Of a stretch of DNA of 33,350 nt, positions 13,520 to 24,100 are shown piece after piece. Source of the stretch: Treponema sp. (GTDB lineage Bacteria > Spirochaetota > Spirochaetia > Treponematales > Breznakiellaceae); assembly GCA_031258505.1 (NCBI GenBank), contig JAIRMT010000038.1:1-33350 (forward strand), read 5' to 3'. The stretch's first letter is position 1. The number at the start of each line of letters is the position of its first letter. A program made the translations under genes and the position numbers. The notes beneath the pieces were generated by a model. The model saw only the letters and a program-made list of their open reading frames with translations. It was not told where the DNA came from and made no database searches.

Positions 13520-15529
13520 TCAATATATATTTGTTTCTGAACGCAGAACTTTTACCTCAAAAGGCTCAAGGCTGATTTCGGGTTTGCCGGATTCCGCCTG
13601 AACCTGTCTTTTCTCGTTGGTAAAATTCGTAAGAAAGACAAAATTCTTTTTGCCGTCACTGCGGACTTGGGCAGTAACACCCTCCGGTAAGTCCTCAAAC
13701 AACGGCCGGATACCCGCCTCCATTGTCAGATGGCGGTAAAAGACATCAAGAAAATCCTCCCCAGTTCGCGCCGCGATGAAGTAAGCCTGTCCTTTCCCCC
13801 GTCGATGCACTGTCAATGCGGGACTTCCAGCATAAAAATCACTGCCATAAACCCCAAGAACCTCTGCGCCCTCTCCATGGACAAGTTCACAAAGATCAAA
13901 CGCCCGGTACGTTCTGCCATCCCACTTGATGGAGTTTGTTTCTCCAGGATACAGAGCGTCAATTTCCTCACACCAGATACCCAATGTCTTTTTAAGGGGT
14001 CCGGGAAAACCATCCAGAAAAGTCAGGGCGCTCTCGTTTACATAGCCGGTAACGTAGGTGGCAACGAAGATGCCGCCATTCTGGACAAACTCATCAATTC
14101 GTTCTGCTGTTCCTTCCCGTAACAAGTACAGCATTGGAGCAATCACCAGACGGTATTTTTCCAAGCTCTGCCGGGAATCAATAACATCCAGGGGAATACC
14201 CCGTTTCCAAAACGCGCGATAATGCTCAATCAGGGTTTCTCCATAGCCGGTTTTTTTCTGCAAAAAGCCCTTAGCGTCTTCCAAGGCCCAACGTACCTGA
14301 TAATCGTGGATTAACGCCGTTTCTACCGGCGTGTCCATCCCCACCAGATCATCAAGGTCCTTCAAACATTCCCCCAGCTCGGCGACTTCGCGGAAAACCC
14401 GGGTGTTTTCGCCGCCATAGTGATCGACTACCGCGCCGTGGTATTGCTCCGGTCCTCCACGGCTCTTGCGGAACTGGAAATACTGAACCGTGTCCGCGCC
14501 ATGGGCCAGGGCATGGAGGGACTGGAGCTTATGGAGTCCTGGCCGATGGAGCTTGGCTATGGGACGCCAGTTAGTAGCGGACGGGCAGGACTCTATCAAC
14601 ATGAAGGGTTTTCGTTTAAGGCCCCGCATCAGATCGTGGTAATATGAGGTTTCGAGGCCGATCTTGCTGTTGCCCTCCGCGCTGGTCCATTGGGGGTAGG
14701 AATCCCAGGAGGCCACATCAAGGACTTCGGCAAGACGGGCGTAATCTATTCCCGTATAAGCGGCCATAAGGTTCGTAGTACAGGGAATCTCTGGGGTAAT
14801 TTCTTTGAGGGGCGCCGTTTCATTCAGATAAAAATCAACAAACTGTTCGGTAGTAAAACGGCGCCAGTCCAGCCTAAGCCCGTTGTGGCCTGCGTTGCCA
14901 AGGCTGCTGGGACTTTCAACCTGATCCCAATCCGTGATCGTGGCGCTCCAAAAGGTAGCCCACCATGCTTCGTTCAGGGCGTCTAGGGTCTTGTACCTAT
15001 TTTTCAGATATGTACGAAATTCGGCCTGGCAGAGAGGACAATGACATTCCCCGGAATACTCGTTGGAGATGTGCCAAACCGCCAAGGCAGGATGATCCTT
15101 ATAACGTCGCGCTAACTGCTCGTTAATAGCCCTTGTTTTTTCCCGATAGACTGGGGAGGAAAGGCAATGGTTATGCCGTTCCCCGTGAACATTCCGTAAG
15201 CGGGACTCGTTTACCCGCAGCACCTCAGGATACTTCCTGCTCATCCATGCAGGCCGGGCGCCGGATGGCGTACCCATGACGGCGGCAATACCGTTCTCGG
15301 CCAGCATGTCCATCAGCTCATCAAGCCATGCAAAGTTGTACTGCCCTTCCTCTGGCTCAAGAGCCGTCCATGAGAACATCCCCAGGGTCAGGGTATTGAT
15401 TCCCGCTAGTTTGGCGAGCCGCATATCCTCCTTCCAGATCGTATCTTTCCACTTTATCCATTGGTCAGGGTTGTAATCGCCTCCATGCAAGATATGAGGC
15501 ATTTTTTTTACTATTGGCGGATACCGCAT
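13520..15529 (-). CDS. GH42 beta-galactosidase
   Basis: HGGDYNPDQW, AGINTLTLGMFSWTALEPEEGQYNFAWLDELMD, WHISNEYSGECHCPLC, catalytic E region MLIESCPSATNW. Confidence 0.93.
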   Translation of the reverse strand: MRYPPIVKKMPHILHGGDYNPDQWIKWKDTIWKEDMRLAKLAGINTLTLGMFSWTALEPEEGQYNFAWLDELMDMLAENGIAAVMGTPSGARPAWMSRKYPEVLRVNESRLRNVHGERHNHCLSSPVYREKTRAINEQLARRYKDHPALAVWHISNEYSGECHCPLCQAEFRTYLKNRYKTLDALNEAWWATFWSATITDWDQVESPSSLGNAGHNGLRLDWRRFTTEQFVDFYLNETAPLKEITPEIPCTTNLMAAYTGIDYARLAEVLDVASWDSYPQWTSAEGNSKIGLETSYYHDLMRGLKRKPFMLIESCPSATNWRPIAKLHRPGLHKLQSLHALAHGADTVQYFQFRKSRGGPEQYHGAVVDHYGGENTRVFREVAELGECLKDLDDLVGMDTPVETALIHDYQVRWALEDAKGFLQKKTGYGETLIEHYRAFWKRGIPLDVIDSRQSLEKYRLVIAPMLYLLREGTAERIDEFVQNGGIFVATYVTGYVNESALTFLDGFPGPLKKTLGIWCEEIDALYPGETNSIKWDGRTYRAFDLCELVHGEGAEVLGVYGSDFYAGSPALTVHRRGKGQAYFIAARTGEDFLDVFYRHLTMEAGIRPLFEDLPEGVTAQVRSDGKKNFVFLTNFTNEKRQVQAESGKPEISLEPFEVKVLRSETNIY

Positions 15530-15554
15530 AGTACACTCCTTTTTAGGTTAAGGT

Positions 15555-15570
15555 ATGTTGTTACCAACAT
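15555..15570. promoter_or_regulatory. Palindrome in the GH42/AraC divergent intergenic region
   Basis: ATGTTG-TTAC-CAACAT; nearby direct repeats TCCATGCAAG/TCCATGACTT. Confidence 0.35.
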
Positions 15571-15691
15571 TCGTTTAAGATAAGAATGAATTCCGTTTCC
15601 ATGCAAGTCCATGACTTTTTACATAAAAATCTAGGACTATTCCATAACTTTCTTGTTTCCTTTGTACTTGAAAGATGGTATCATCCCTAGC

Positions 15692-16582
15692 ATGAAGGTG
15701 CTAGATGTCTTTTTGGAAGAAAAGGCTAAGAAGCTGATAAGCAGTTTTTCCCATTGTTTTAAGGTATGTATCTCTATCTTCTCTGCGGATGTACAGAAAA
15801 ACTTGACTCTGGGATTCAATCCGCTCTGTAATTATTGCACACTTGTCAGGGGAAAACTTCATTATGATCATTGTTGTATCCAGATGGACCATGAGATGTG
15901 TCTTCGTTCTACAAATAGTTTGGTTCCTTTGGTTTATCCCTGCCATGCTGGTCTTGTAGACGTGGCATTCCCCATTAAGCTCAATGATGAAGTCGTTGGG
16001 TATGCCATGATAGGTCAATTCAGAACTCGAAATACTATTCCTCCCACAATACTCCATGACTGGGGGAAAAACGGATTTGATCCGGCTGTTTTGAACAACG
16101 CCTTTACTGAACAACCGCTTCTTAATAAAACCTCACAGGATGGCATGATTAATCTTTTTTCCATGCTTTGTGATTATATTATTTGTAAGGGATATATCAG
16201 AACCTATCAACGTCAATTAGATATTACTGAGGAAGTCTTACGCTGGATTGAAAACCATATCTCAGCCCCTATGTTGTTCCGAGAACTAGCAGACCATTTA
16301 GGTTTTAGCCAATCAACAATATTAAACGCCCTTAATACAAAGCTGCATATAAGTTTCAAACAGCTTTGTATACTTAAAAAGATTGAACGATTTGAAAGTA
16401 TCGTAACCACAGACCCGCTCATCTCCATTGAAGAAGCGGCATTAAAAGTCGGTTATCATGATGTCTCATATTTTTCCCGCTTATATAAAAAGGTCCGTTC
16501 TACAACACCATCCTTATTTATCAAATCTATCAGTAGTGATGGAAAGCCCGCTCATATCAATGCGGTCAGCGTCCAGATATGA
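15692..16582 (+). CDS. AraC-family regulator with PocR-type sensory domain
   Basis: CNYCTLVRG...CxxxDHEMC...YPCHAGLVDVAFPI...GYAMIGQF, then AraC HTH (LADHLGFSQSTILNALNTKLHISFKQL; ALKVGYHDVSYFSRLYKKVRSTTPSLF). Confidence 0.85.
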   Translation: MKVLDVFLEEKAKKLISSFSHCFKVCISIFSADVQKNLTLGFNPLCNYCTLVRGKLHYDHCCIQMDHEMCLRSTNSLVPLVYPCHAGLVDVAFPIKLNDEVVGYAMIGQFRTRNTIPPTILHDWGKNGFDPAVLNNAFTEQPLLNKTSQDGMINLFSMLCDYIICKGYIRTYQRQLDITEEVLRWIENHISAPMLFRELADHLGFSQSTILNALNTKLHISFKQLCILKKIERFESIVTTDPLISIEEAALKVGYHDVSYFSRLYKKVRSTTPSLFIKSISSDGKPAHINAVSVQI

Positions 16583-16628
16583 TTTCGATGTTCCCGACGG
16601 AATCCCTCTTGTCAAAGTCAGCTTTCAT
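16566..16628 (-). CDS. Possible 20-aa ORF (MKADFDKRDSVGNIEIISGR), maybe a 5' gene remnant
   Basis: Strong SD AAAGGAGATAGGTCT-ATG on the minus strand; short. Confidence 0.3.
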   Translation of the reverse strand: MKADFDKRDSVGNIEIISGR

Positions 16629-16701
16629 AGACCTATCTCCTTTTCTTTGGTGGTGTGCTTAATGGTAATGGCGGCTTGAGCGCCCCATGCCGGATGAAAC
16701 G

Positions 16702-16752
16702 CTTGTTCGGAACCTTTGCCAGCGACTTGCTTTAGCGCGGTTTCCGAACAAG
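16702..16752. other. 11-bp perfect inverted repeat downstream of oadB
   Basis: CTTGTTCGGAA (16702-16712)/TTCCGAACAAG (16742-16752); no T-tract. Confidence 0.5.
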
Positions 16753-16765
16753 GCTATTTTAGCAA

Positions 16766-18139
16766 TCAGCCATAGACGGCAATCATCACGCCTGCGGCAA
16801 TGGCAGTGCCAATGACGCCGGCCACGTTGGGACCCATTGCGTGCATCAGCAGGAAGTTGCCCGGATCGAACTCAAGGCCAACGCGATTCGAGACACGCGC
16901 CGCCATTGGAACTGCGGACACGCCGGCGGAACCAATGAGCGGGTTGATCTTTTCCTTGAGGAAGAGATTCATCAGCTTGGCAACGCAGACGCCCGTAGCG
17001 GTCGCTACACAAAAGGCGATAAGGCCGGTTGCCACAATGAGGAGCGACGAGGGGTTCAGGAACTTCTCCGGCGTCATCTGGCTGCCAACGCCCAGAGACA
17101 GCATGATCGACACGATGTTCATCAGCTCGTTCTGCACTGTCTTGGAAAGCCGCTCAACTATGCCGATTTCCTTGATGAAGTTACCAAACATGAGGCAGCC
17201 AATGAGCGGCGCTGATGGCGGTAATAACAAAATTGACAGCGCAAATACCACAAGCGGGAAGAACATCTTCTCGACCTTAGACACATTCCGCAACTGGCGC
17301 ATCTTGATCAGGCGCTCTTCCTGTGTTGTGAGCAGCTTCATGATAGGCGGCTGAATCAGCGGTACCAGCGCCATGTAGGAATAGGCCGCCACTGCCACAG
17401 TCGCCAGAAGGTGCGGAGCAAGTTTTGCCGCGATGTAGATCGTGGTGGGACCGTCGGCGCCGCCGATGATGGCAACCGCGCAAGCCTCTTTAAGGTTAAA
17501 GTTGACGCCGGGAATCGCGTTCATAGCGGTCAAGGCAAAGAGAGTGCCAAAGACGCCGAACTGGGATGCCGCGCCTAAAAGCGCTGTCTTAGGATTGGCG
17601 ATGAGCGGCCCGAAGTCGGTCATTGCTCCAATGCCCATGAAGATAAGCAGTGGGAAGAACTCGTTACCCACACCGCCGTCATAGATAATCTTGAGGAAAC
17701 CTGGGATGCCGTCTTCAGACTGCCACATGTGCGCCATGGGGATATTGACGAAGATCGTGCCAAAGCCAATGGGAATGAGCAAGATTGGCTCAAAGCCCTT
17801 GACCGCGCCCAAATACACGATGAGGAAACCCACCGCCAGCATGAGGAATTCCTGCCAGCCATACACAACGGTCGTGCCGCCGCCGGGGGTTTCCATTTCA
17901 TGGGCATCGGTGAAGAACGCGGCAAGACCAGTGGTCTCCGCGATGTTACGGGCAAAACTGCCAAAGGATATGGGCTTGATGTTCTCACTGCCCGGAATAA
18001 TCCCTTCGTTTGAAGTGGATGTTGCCGACGGCGCTACTTGCGCCACTACTCTCGGCATGAAGGTAAACACAAACGCTCCGATCAGAATAGCGAAGCATAT
18101 TTTCGTTACCCACACCGTGTCTCGTTTCTTGTTAAACAT
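16766..18139 (-). CDS. oadB: Na+-translocating oxaloacetate decarboxylase beta subunit
   Basis: [27 protein letters not shown]-like, [56 protein letters not shown]. Confidence 0.95.
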   Translation of the reverse strand: MFNKKRDTVWVTKICFAILIGAFVFTFMPRVVAQVAPSATSTSNEGIIPGSENIKPISFGSFARNIAETTGLAAFFTDAHEMETPGGGTTVVYGWQEFLMLAVGFLIVYLGAVKGFEPILLIPIGFGTIFVNIPMAHMWQSEDGIPGFLKIIYDGGVGNEFFPLLIFMGIGAMTDFGPLIANPKTALLGAASQFGVFGTLFALTAMNAIPGVNFNLKEACAVAIIGGADGPTTIYIAAKLAPHLLATVAVAAYSYMALVPLIQPPIMKLLTTQEERLIKMRQLRNVSKVEKMFFPLVVFALSILLLPPSAPLIGCLMFGNFIKEIGIVERLSKTVQNELMNIVSIMLSLGVGSQMTPEKFLNPSSLLIVATGLIAFCVATATGVCVAKLMNLFLKEKINPLIGSAGVSAVPMAARVSNRVGLEFDPGNFLLMHAMGPNVAGVIGTAIAAGVMIAVYG

Positions 18140-18214
18140 GGAATTGTCCTGTTGTTAATGAAAAAGGTTGCCATTTTGTTTTACTACAAAACGAAACAGC
18201 AACCTTCTCGACCG

Positions 18215-20014
18215 CTAGTTGATTTCAGCGATCGGCTGTTGGGCCGCGATCTGCGTACCGGTGGGGACGAGGAAGCGCACCTTACCAGCAACAGTAGCTT
18301 TGATTTCCAGTTCCATCTTCATTGATTCGATAATGATGATGGTATCGCCGGAGACGACCTGGGCGCCTTCGCTGACTTGATGTTTAAGCAGGGTGCCGGC
18401 GACTGGCGCGGGAATGACCGTGCCGCCTGTGGGCGCGGCGGGCGCTGGAGCGGCGGGAGCCGGAGCAGCGGGAGCCGGAGCGACTGGCGCGGCTGATACC
18501 GTGAACTCGCCAGTGGCGGGTTTCACAATAACGTTATAGTCAGAGCCATTTACGTTCACCACATACTTTGCCGGTTCATTAGACGGCGCGGGTTTGGGAG
18601 CCGCAGGTGAAGCTGGCGGCGGTGAAGCTGGCGGCGCGGGAGGCTTCACTGCAAAGGAGGCGGAATCCACCGGCCCCTTTGCGCGATCCCTGAAAAAGTT
18701 CGGCGCAACCTTGGGGAACATCGCATAGGTAAGGACATCCTCAACGCTATTTGCGCCAACTGCCTTTGCCTCAGCCTCGATTTTGGCGAATTCGTTGGGG
18801 ATTGAGTCAGCCGGGCGCGCCGTAAGTACCGCGTCGTACTTGTTCTGGATAAGCGCCTTCTTCACCAGCTCAGGATTTGCGGGCGCGGCAAGCGCTCCGT
18901 AACGGCCGGTTACCAAGTCGGCAGTTTCCGACGTGATTTTCTCGTAGCGTCCGAACAGCACGTTAAACACGGCCTGAGTGCCTACGATTTGGCTGGTCGG
19001 GGTAACAAGTGGGATATAGCCACAGTCTTTCTGAACAGCCTGAATCTCCTTGAGTACCGCATCGATCTTGTCAGCAGCGCCCTGTTCCTTGAGCTGGTTT
19101 TCGAGGTTTGACAGCATACCGCCGGGAACCTGCGACGCGAGAATACGGGTATCAGCGCCGAGAAAGCTGGACTCGAACTTTGCGTAGTTCTTGCGGACAT
19201 TGCGGAAGTAGGCGGCGATTTCGAGCAGGGCGATAATATCAAGGCCCGTATCGTATTCCGTGCCTTTGAACGCCTCAACAATGGTTTCAGTGGGGCTGTG
19301 GCTGGTTCCCATGGACATTGACGAGATAGTCGTATCCAGCAGCTCTGCTCCGGCTTCAGCCGATTTCACCAGGCTTGCAACTGAAAGGCCGGTGGTCGCG
19401 TGGGTATGAATCTCTACTGGAATGTCAACTTCCGCCTTGATCGCCTTGACCAGGTCATAGGCTTCATAGGGCTTGAGCAAGCCGGACATATCCTTGATGC
19501 AGATGGAGTCCGCGCCAAAGTCGGCGTAGGACTTGGCAAGCTTGGCATAGATTTCCTTGGTGTGGTACGGCGTAGTCGCGTAGGAAATGGCCATCTGCAC
19601 GTGCTTACCAGTTTTTTTGGCAGCGTCAGCGGCGCGTTTGAGGTTACGCGGGTCATTACAGGCATCGAAGATGCGGAAGACGCCAACGCCGTTTTCAGCC
19701 GCCTTTTCAACGAATTTGTCTACGACATCGTCGGCATAGTGGCGATAGCCTAGCAGATTCTGCCCCCGCAGCAACATCATGATTGGGGTATGAGGCAGAG
19801 CAGCCTTGAGCTTCCGCAGGCGCTCCCACGGGTCTTCGTTGAGGAAGCGGATACACGAGTCAAAGGTTGCCCCGCCCCATGCTTCCAGCGCCCAGTACCC
19901 GATTTTGTCGAGCTTGTCGGCAATCGGGAGCATATCCGCCGTAACCATACGGGTAGCGAACAGTGATTGGTGCGCGTCCCGCAACACCAGATCGGTAAGT
20001 TGAACTTTAGCCAT
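18215..20014 (-). CDS. oadA: Oxaloacetate decarboxylase alpha subunit with biotinyl domain
   Basis: LTDLVLRDAHQSLFATRM, EAWGGATFDSCIRFLNEDPWERLR, C-terminal ESMKMELE biotin site after an Ala/Pro linker. Confidence 0.95.
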   Translation of the reverse strand: MAKVQLTDLVLRDAHQSLFATRMVTADMLPIADKLDKIGYWALEAWGGATFDSCIRFLNEDPWERLRKLKAALPHTPIMMLLRGQNLLGYRHYADDVVDKFVEKAAENGVGVFRIFDACNDPRNLKRAADAAKKTGKHVQMAISYATTPYHTKEIYAKLAKSYADFGADSICIKDMSGLLKPYEAYDLVKAIKAEVDIPVEIHTHATTGLSVASLVKSAEAGAELLDTTISSMSMGTSHSPTETIVEAFKGTEYDTGLDIIALLEIAAYFRNVRKNYAKFESSFLGADTRILASQVPGGMLSNLENQLKEQGAADKIDAVLKEIQAVQKDCGYIPLVTPTSQIVGTQAVFNVLFGRYEKITSETADLVTGRYGALAAPANPELVKKALIQNKYDAVLTARPADSIPNEFAKIEAEAKAVGANSVEDVLTYAMFPKVAPNFFRDRAKGPVDSASFAVKPPAPPASPPPASPAAPKPAPSNEPAKYVVNVNGSDYNVIVKPATGEFTVSAAPVAPAPAAPAPAAPAPAAPTGGTVIPAPVAGTLLKHQVSEGAQVVSGDTIIIIESMKMELEIKATVAGKVRFLVPTGTQIAAQQPIAEIN

Positions 20015-20033
20015 GTTTATCTCCTTAATAATG

Positions 20034-20309
20034 TTAGTTATGATTTTTTCGATAAGTGCTAACCGCAGCGCTGATAGCGGCGATTATTGCAGAATCTTGG
20101 TTGGCGACGACACTCGCCCCCACGACAGCAGGCACAGGCAGCGGCGCTTTCGGCTTTGCCGCTTCCGGTTCTTTATCCCAGCCTATAGCGTGCACAACCT
20201 TCCCCAAGCAAGTGATTGCCGCAATAAGAATGATCAGAAACCCGAATACCACGCCCATTCCCAGCAGGGTAAGCACCGTGCTCTGCTCAAACATCTCAGT
20301 AATGTTCAT
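20034..20309 (-). CDS. oadG: Oxaloacetate decarboxylase gamma subunit
   Basis: Short single-TM protein MNITEMFEQSTVLTLLGMGVVFGFLIILI directly upstream of oadA. Confidence 0.8.
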   Translation of the reverse strand: MNITEMFEQSTVLTLLGMGVVFGFLIILIAAITCLGKVVHAIGWDKEPEAAKPKAPLPVPAVVGASVVANQDSAIIAAISAAVSTYRKNHN

Positions 20310-20527
20310 AGATCCCCCTAAATAAGTAATTAAATGAAGTATGCAGAATCAATGGTTTTTTATCAAGCGCCATATTGAACAGCAGCAATTCAAAGTATCA
20401 CCTGTCAGGCTCATCTCCCAGACAAAAAGGATAAAAGCCTCCCCATTTTCATGGAGAAACCGGCACAAGGCGTACTTCAGCGCCATATAGAAATTGTCCC
20501 GCCGCCCGGCGCGTATACGGACTTTAA

Positions 20528-20760
20528 CCATAGTTAAGAGATTCTCTTAACTATGGCTTAGAGACCATCTTAACTACGCTTAAGAGATGCTCTTAACTAC
20601 GCTTAAGAGACCATCTTAACTATGCTTAAGAGACGCTCTTAACTATGGTTAAGAGACGCTCTTAACTACGCTTAAGAAACAATCTTAACTATGGCTTAGA
20701 AAGAATCTTAACTATGGCTTAGAGAGAATCTTAAGAGATGCTCTTAACTATGCTTAACCT
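20528..20760. repeat. 23-bp palindromic tandem repeat array
   Basis: About eight full 23-bp units from 20546 (consensus CTTAACTAYGCTTAAGAGAYSMT) plus partial units; led by a perfect 13-bp inverted repeat CCATAGTTAAGAG/CTCTTAACTATGG. Confidence 0.9.
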
Positions 20761-21132
20761 ACCGACGGCAGCGCCGTGAGCCTAAACACGGTTTCAGGTT
20801 GTTCCTCCCGTGTTGGTAATCCAGCATCGACTGGCGCTGAAAGAAAATACGCCGAAGGCGCTTTTCACGACAGCGGCGATGCTGCAGCGTTCATTGCGTC
20901 CGGGTCGCCTTGGAATCAGGCATTTGTTCGCGCTCCCGGCTAAACGTCTCTATGAGTCTCTTAAAGATTCCCTGTCCCATGCCTCTGGTTAGCATGAAAT
21001 CTCGATACTTTGAATTGCTGGTTGAACAGTCTGAAGGTTTTGCCGCGCTTGATTTGGGCGTTTGGGTCTGTTGAAAGGAGCGCGCGTAGCTTGTATGATA
21101 ACAAGAATACTTTTATAAGGAGAGCTTATTTC

Positions 21133-24100
21133 ATGGAACACGCGGAGGGGGCTGACCAACGCGCCCCACAGGGCTTATATCGAGCGGCTGATGAGCATGA
21201 TTCCTGCGGCATTGGGTTTGTCGCTGACATCAAGGGCAGGGCTTCTCACGACATTCTTCGGCGGGGACTTGAGGTTCTGGAGCGAATGGAACACCGGGGC
21301 GCGGAAAGCGCGGATAACAAAACTGGTGATGGGTCAGGGGTTCTCTTGCAGATACCCCATGATTTTTATAAAAAGCTGTGTGTGCAGCTTTCTGAACCCG
21401 GAACGTATGGAACCGGCCTTCTCTTTTTCCCCAAAGTAGAGGAACAACAGACCTTAATTATGGATAAAGTCGCGGCGCTGGCAAAAGACAACGGCTTCAC
21501 ACCGCTTTGGCGCGATGTATCCACCAATCGGGACGCGCTCGGTTCTATTGCCGCCAGCGTGGAGCCGCTGATTCGGCAGCTTTTTTTGATACCAGCCGCG
21601 CCCGCGCCAGAAAAGGCGGATAGAGCCGGCCTTGAGTTCAGGCTTTATGCGTTCAGAAAGAAGTTTGAACGCTTTGTTATGGAGAATGAAGCGCTCAAAG
21701 CTGCGCGGGTCTACTTCCCTTCGCTTTCATCGCGGACCATCGTCTATAAGGGAATGTTAATGCCAGCGCAACTGCGGCTCTTTTACCCGGAACTGGAAGA
21801 TAAGACGCTCAAAACAGCGGTAGCGCTGATTCATTCGCGCTTCTCAACCAACACCTTCCCAAACTGGCCCCTTGCCCAGCCCTTCCGCATGATTGCCCAC
21901 AATGGCGAAATAAACACGATCAAGGGAAACCGTTTCTGGATGACGGCGCGTTCAGCGCTGTTTCCCGCTGAATGGCAGGAACTCCTGCCTATCATTGAAC
22001 CGGAAAAGAGCGATTCAGCCAGCTTTGATAATGCGCTGGAACTGCTCGTTATGGCCGGACGAAGCCTGCCTCACGCGCTGATGATGCTGATTCCAGAGTC
22101 GTGGAATGAGAAGAACAATATTCCGGCTGAACTAAAGGAATTTTTCCAGTACCACGCCTGTATGATGGAGCCGTGGGATGGTCCCGCGTCTATGGTGTTC
22201 TGCGATGGCCGCTATGTGGGCGGAACCCTCGACCGTAACGGACTGAGGCCGTCGCGGTACACCATCACAAGGGATAACCTGATTGTCATGGCGTCTGAAA
22301 CCGGCGTACAGGACTTTAAGCCGGAAGAAGTGGTTTACAAGGGGCGCCTCCTGCCCGGAAAACTCCTGCTAGTGGATATGCTTGAGGGCCGTATCATCCC
22401 TGACCTTGAGGCAAAGCGCTCGGTGTACCAGAGTAAGCCCTTTGCTGAATGGACTAAGCGTATTATCACGCTGAAGCAGGAGCTTGATATGTCTGACCCT
22501 ACCAGTGAAGCAACCGTAACGCCGGATACCGCGCTCTCAGCGCCGGCAACCCTGTTCATGGAACGCGCCGCTGGCTATACGCGGGAAGACCGGGAGCGGC
22601 TTCTGATACCCATGATCGAGACCGGTCAGGAACCAACTAGTTCTATGGGAACCGATACCCCGCTTGCCGTGTTCTCTGACAAGAGCCAGCGGGTCTACGC
22701 TTATTTCAAGCAGGTGTTTGCTCAGGTTACCAATCCGCCGATTGACTCAATCCGTGAAGACCTGGTTATGACGCTGACGAGTTTCGTGGGGACTCAAGGC
22801 GATCTGCTGGAGGAAACGCCTGAACACTGTCGCAGAATAAAAGTGTTACACCCGATTATGACGCGGGAAGACCTGCTGACCCTGCAAAACATCGCGCCGC
22901 GCGAATTTAAGTCCCATACGCTGGACGCCACGTTCTATGTGCCGCTCGTGGGAGGCGCGGATACTGCCGCCACATCCGCGCTGGAGCAGACACTCGACCG
23001 CTTGCTTACCGAGGCGAAGAAAGCCATTAACGATGGCGCGTCGCTGATCACCCTGTCTGATCGCGCGTGTCTGTCGCCAGAGGCTGGGCGCTGCGCAGTT
23101 CCGGCGCTATTGGCTGTGGGCGCGGTTCATCACGGGCTGATTAAAGCCGGACTGCGGATGAAGGCGTCGCTCATCGTGGAATCAGCCGAGCCTCGTGAGA
23201 TTATGCACTTTGCCCTGCTCTTTGGGTATGGCGCTGATCTGATTGTGCCTTATGGAGCGCTGGCTTCCATCAGGGCGCTCTGTCAGAGTCCAGACGCCGG
23301 ACGGGTCGGGGATTTTGCCCACGCGAGAAAGTCGTATCTCAAAGGGCTTTCTAAGGCAATGCTCAAAGTTATGTCCAAGATGGGGACAAGTACGCTCCGC
23401 TCGTATCGGGGAGCGCAGGTGTTTGAGGCCATTGGCTTGGGCCGCGCGGTTATAGACAAGTGTTTCATTGGAACCCTGAGCCGTATTGGCGGCGCAGGGT
23501 TCGCGGAACTTGAGGCAGAGGCGCTTACTGATTACCGCGCCGCACGGAATGCTTGGGCGCGTATGAGCGAGACACTGAACGCGCCGGACCTTCTGCTCCC
23601 CGGTATAGGGCAGTACCGCTGGCGAAAGCTAGGCGAAAAACACGCATGGAACCCGGAAACCATACACCTGCTGCAATGGGCAGCCCGCGACGGCAATTAT
23701 GCGCGTTTCAAGCAGTTCTCCGCCGCTGCCAACAGCCTTAACCAAAGCCCCCATGTCATTCGCGGCTTGCTGGACTTTGCCCCAGCTACTCCGATTCCCA
23801 TTGAAGAAGTGGAGCCTGTTGAGGAAATCATGAGACGCTTCACCACTGGCGCAATGTCCTTTGGCTCCATCTCACGGGAGGCGCATGAAACCATCGCTAC
23901 AGCAATGAACTCCATCAAAGGCCGTTCCAATTCTGGCGAGGGTGGCGAAAATCCAGAGCGTTTCCACCCGCGAGTCGACGGAACCTGGACACGGAGCGCC
24001 ATCAAGCAGGTGGCGTCAGGGCGCTTCGGCGTAACCAGTGAATATCTGGCTAACGCCATTGAGTTACAGATAAAGATTGCTCAGGGCGCAAAGCCTGGCG

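Noticed and set aside
13400-13520. Minus-strand reading ASKYTLWTEKLIALAEGSRTGNYWNSLQGIR after the GH42 stop
   Set aside because: Looks faintly coding, but is short, has no start and GH42 already ends normally; not enough to call.
20349-20531. 60-aa minus ORF upstream of oadG
   Set aside because: No convincing SD; start lies inside the palindromic array leader; kept out of the feature list.
20810-20992. 60-aa plus ORF between the minisatellite and gltB
   Set aside because: No recognisable motif or SD; may be relic sequence.
21010-21132. N-terminal extension of gltB in the ORF track
   Set aside because: ATG at 21133 has a good SD (AAGGAG) and matches the expected start of the Ntn-hydrolase domain.
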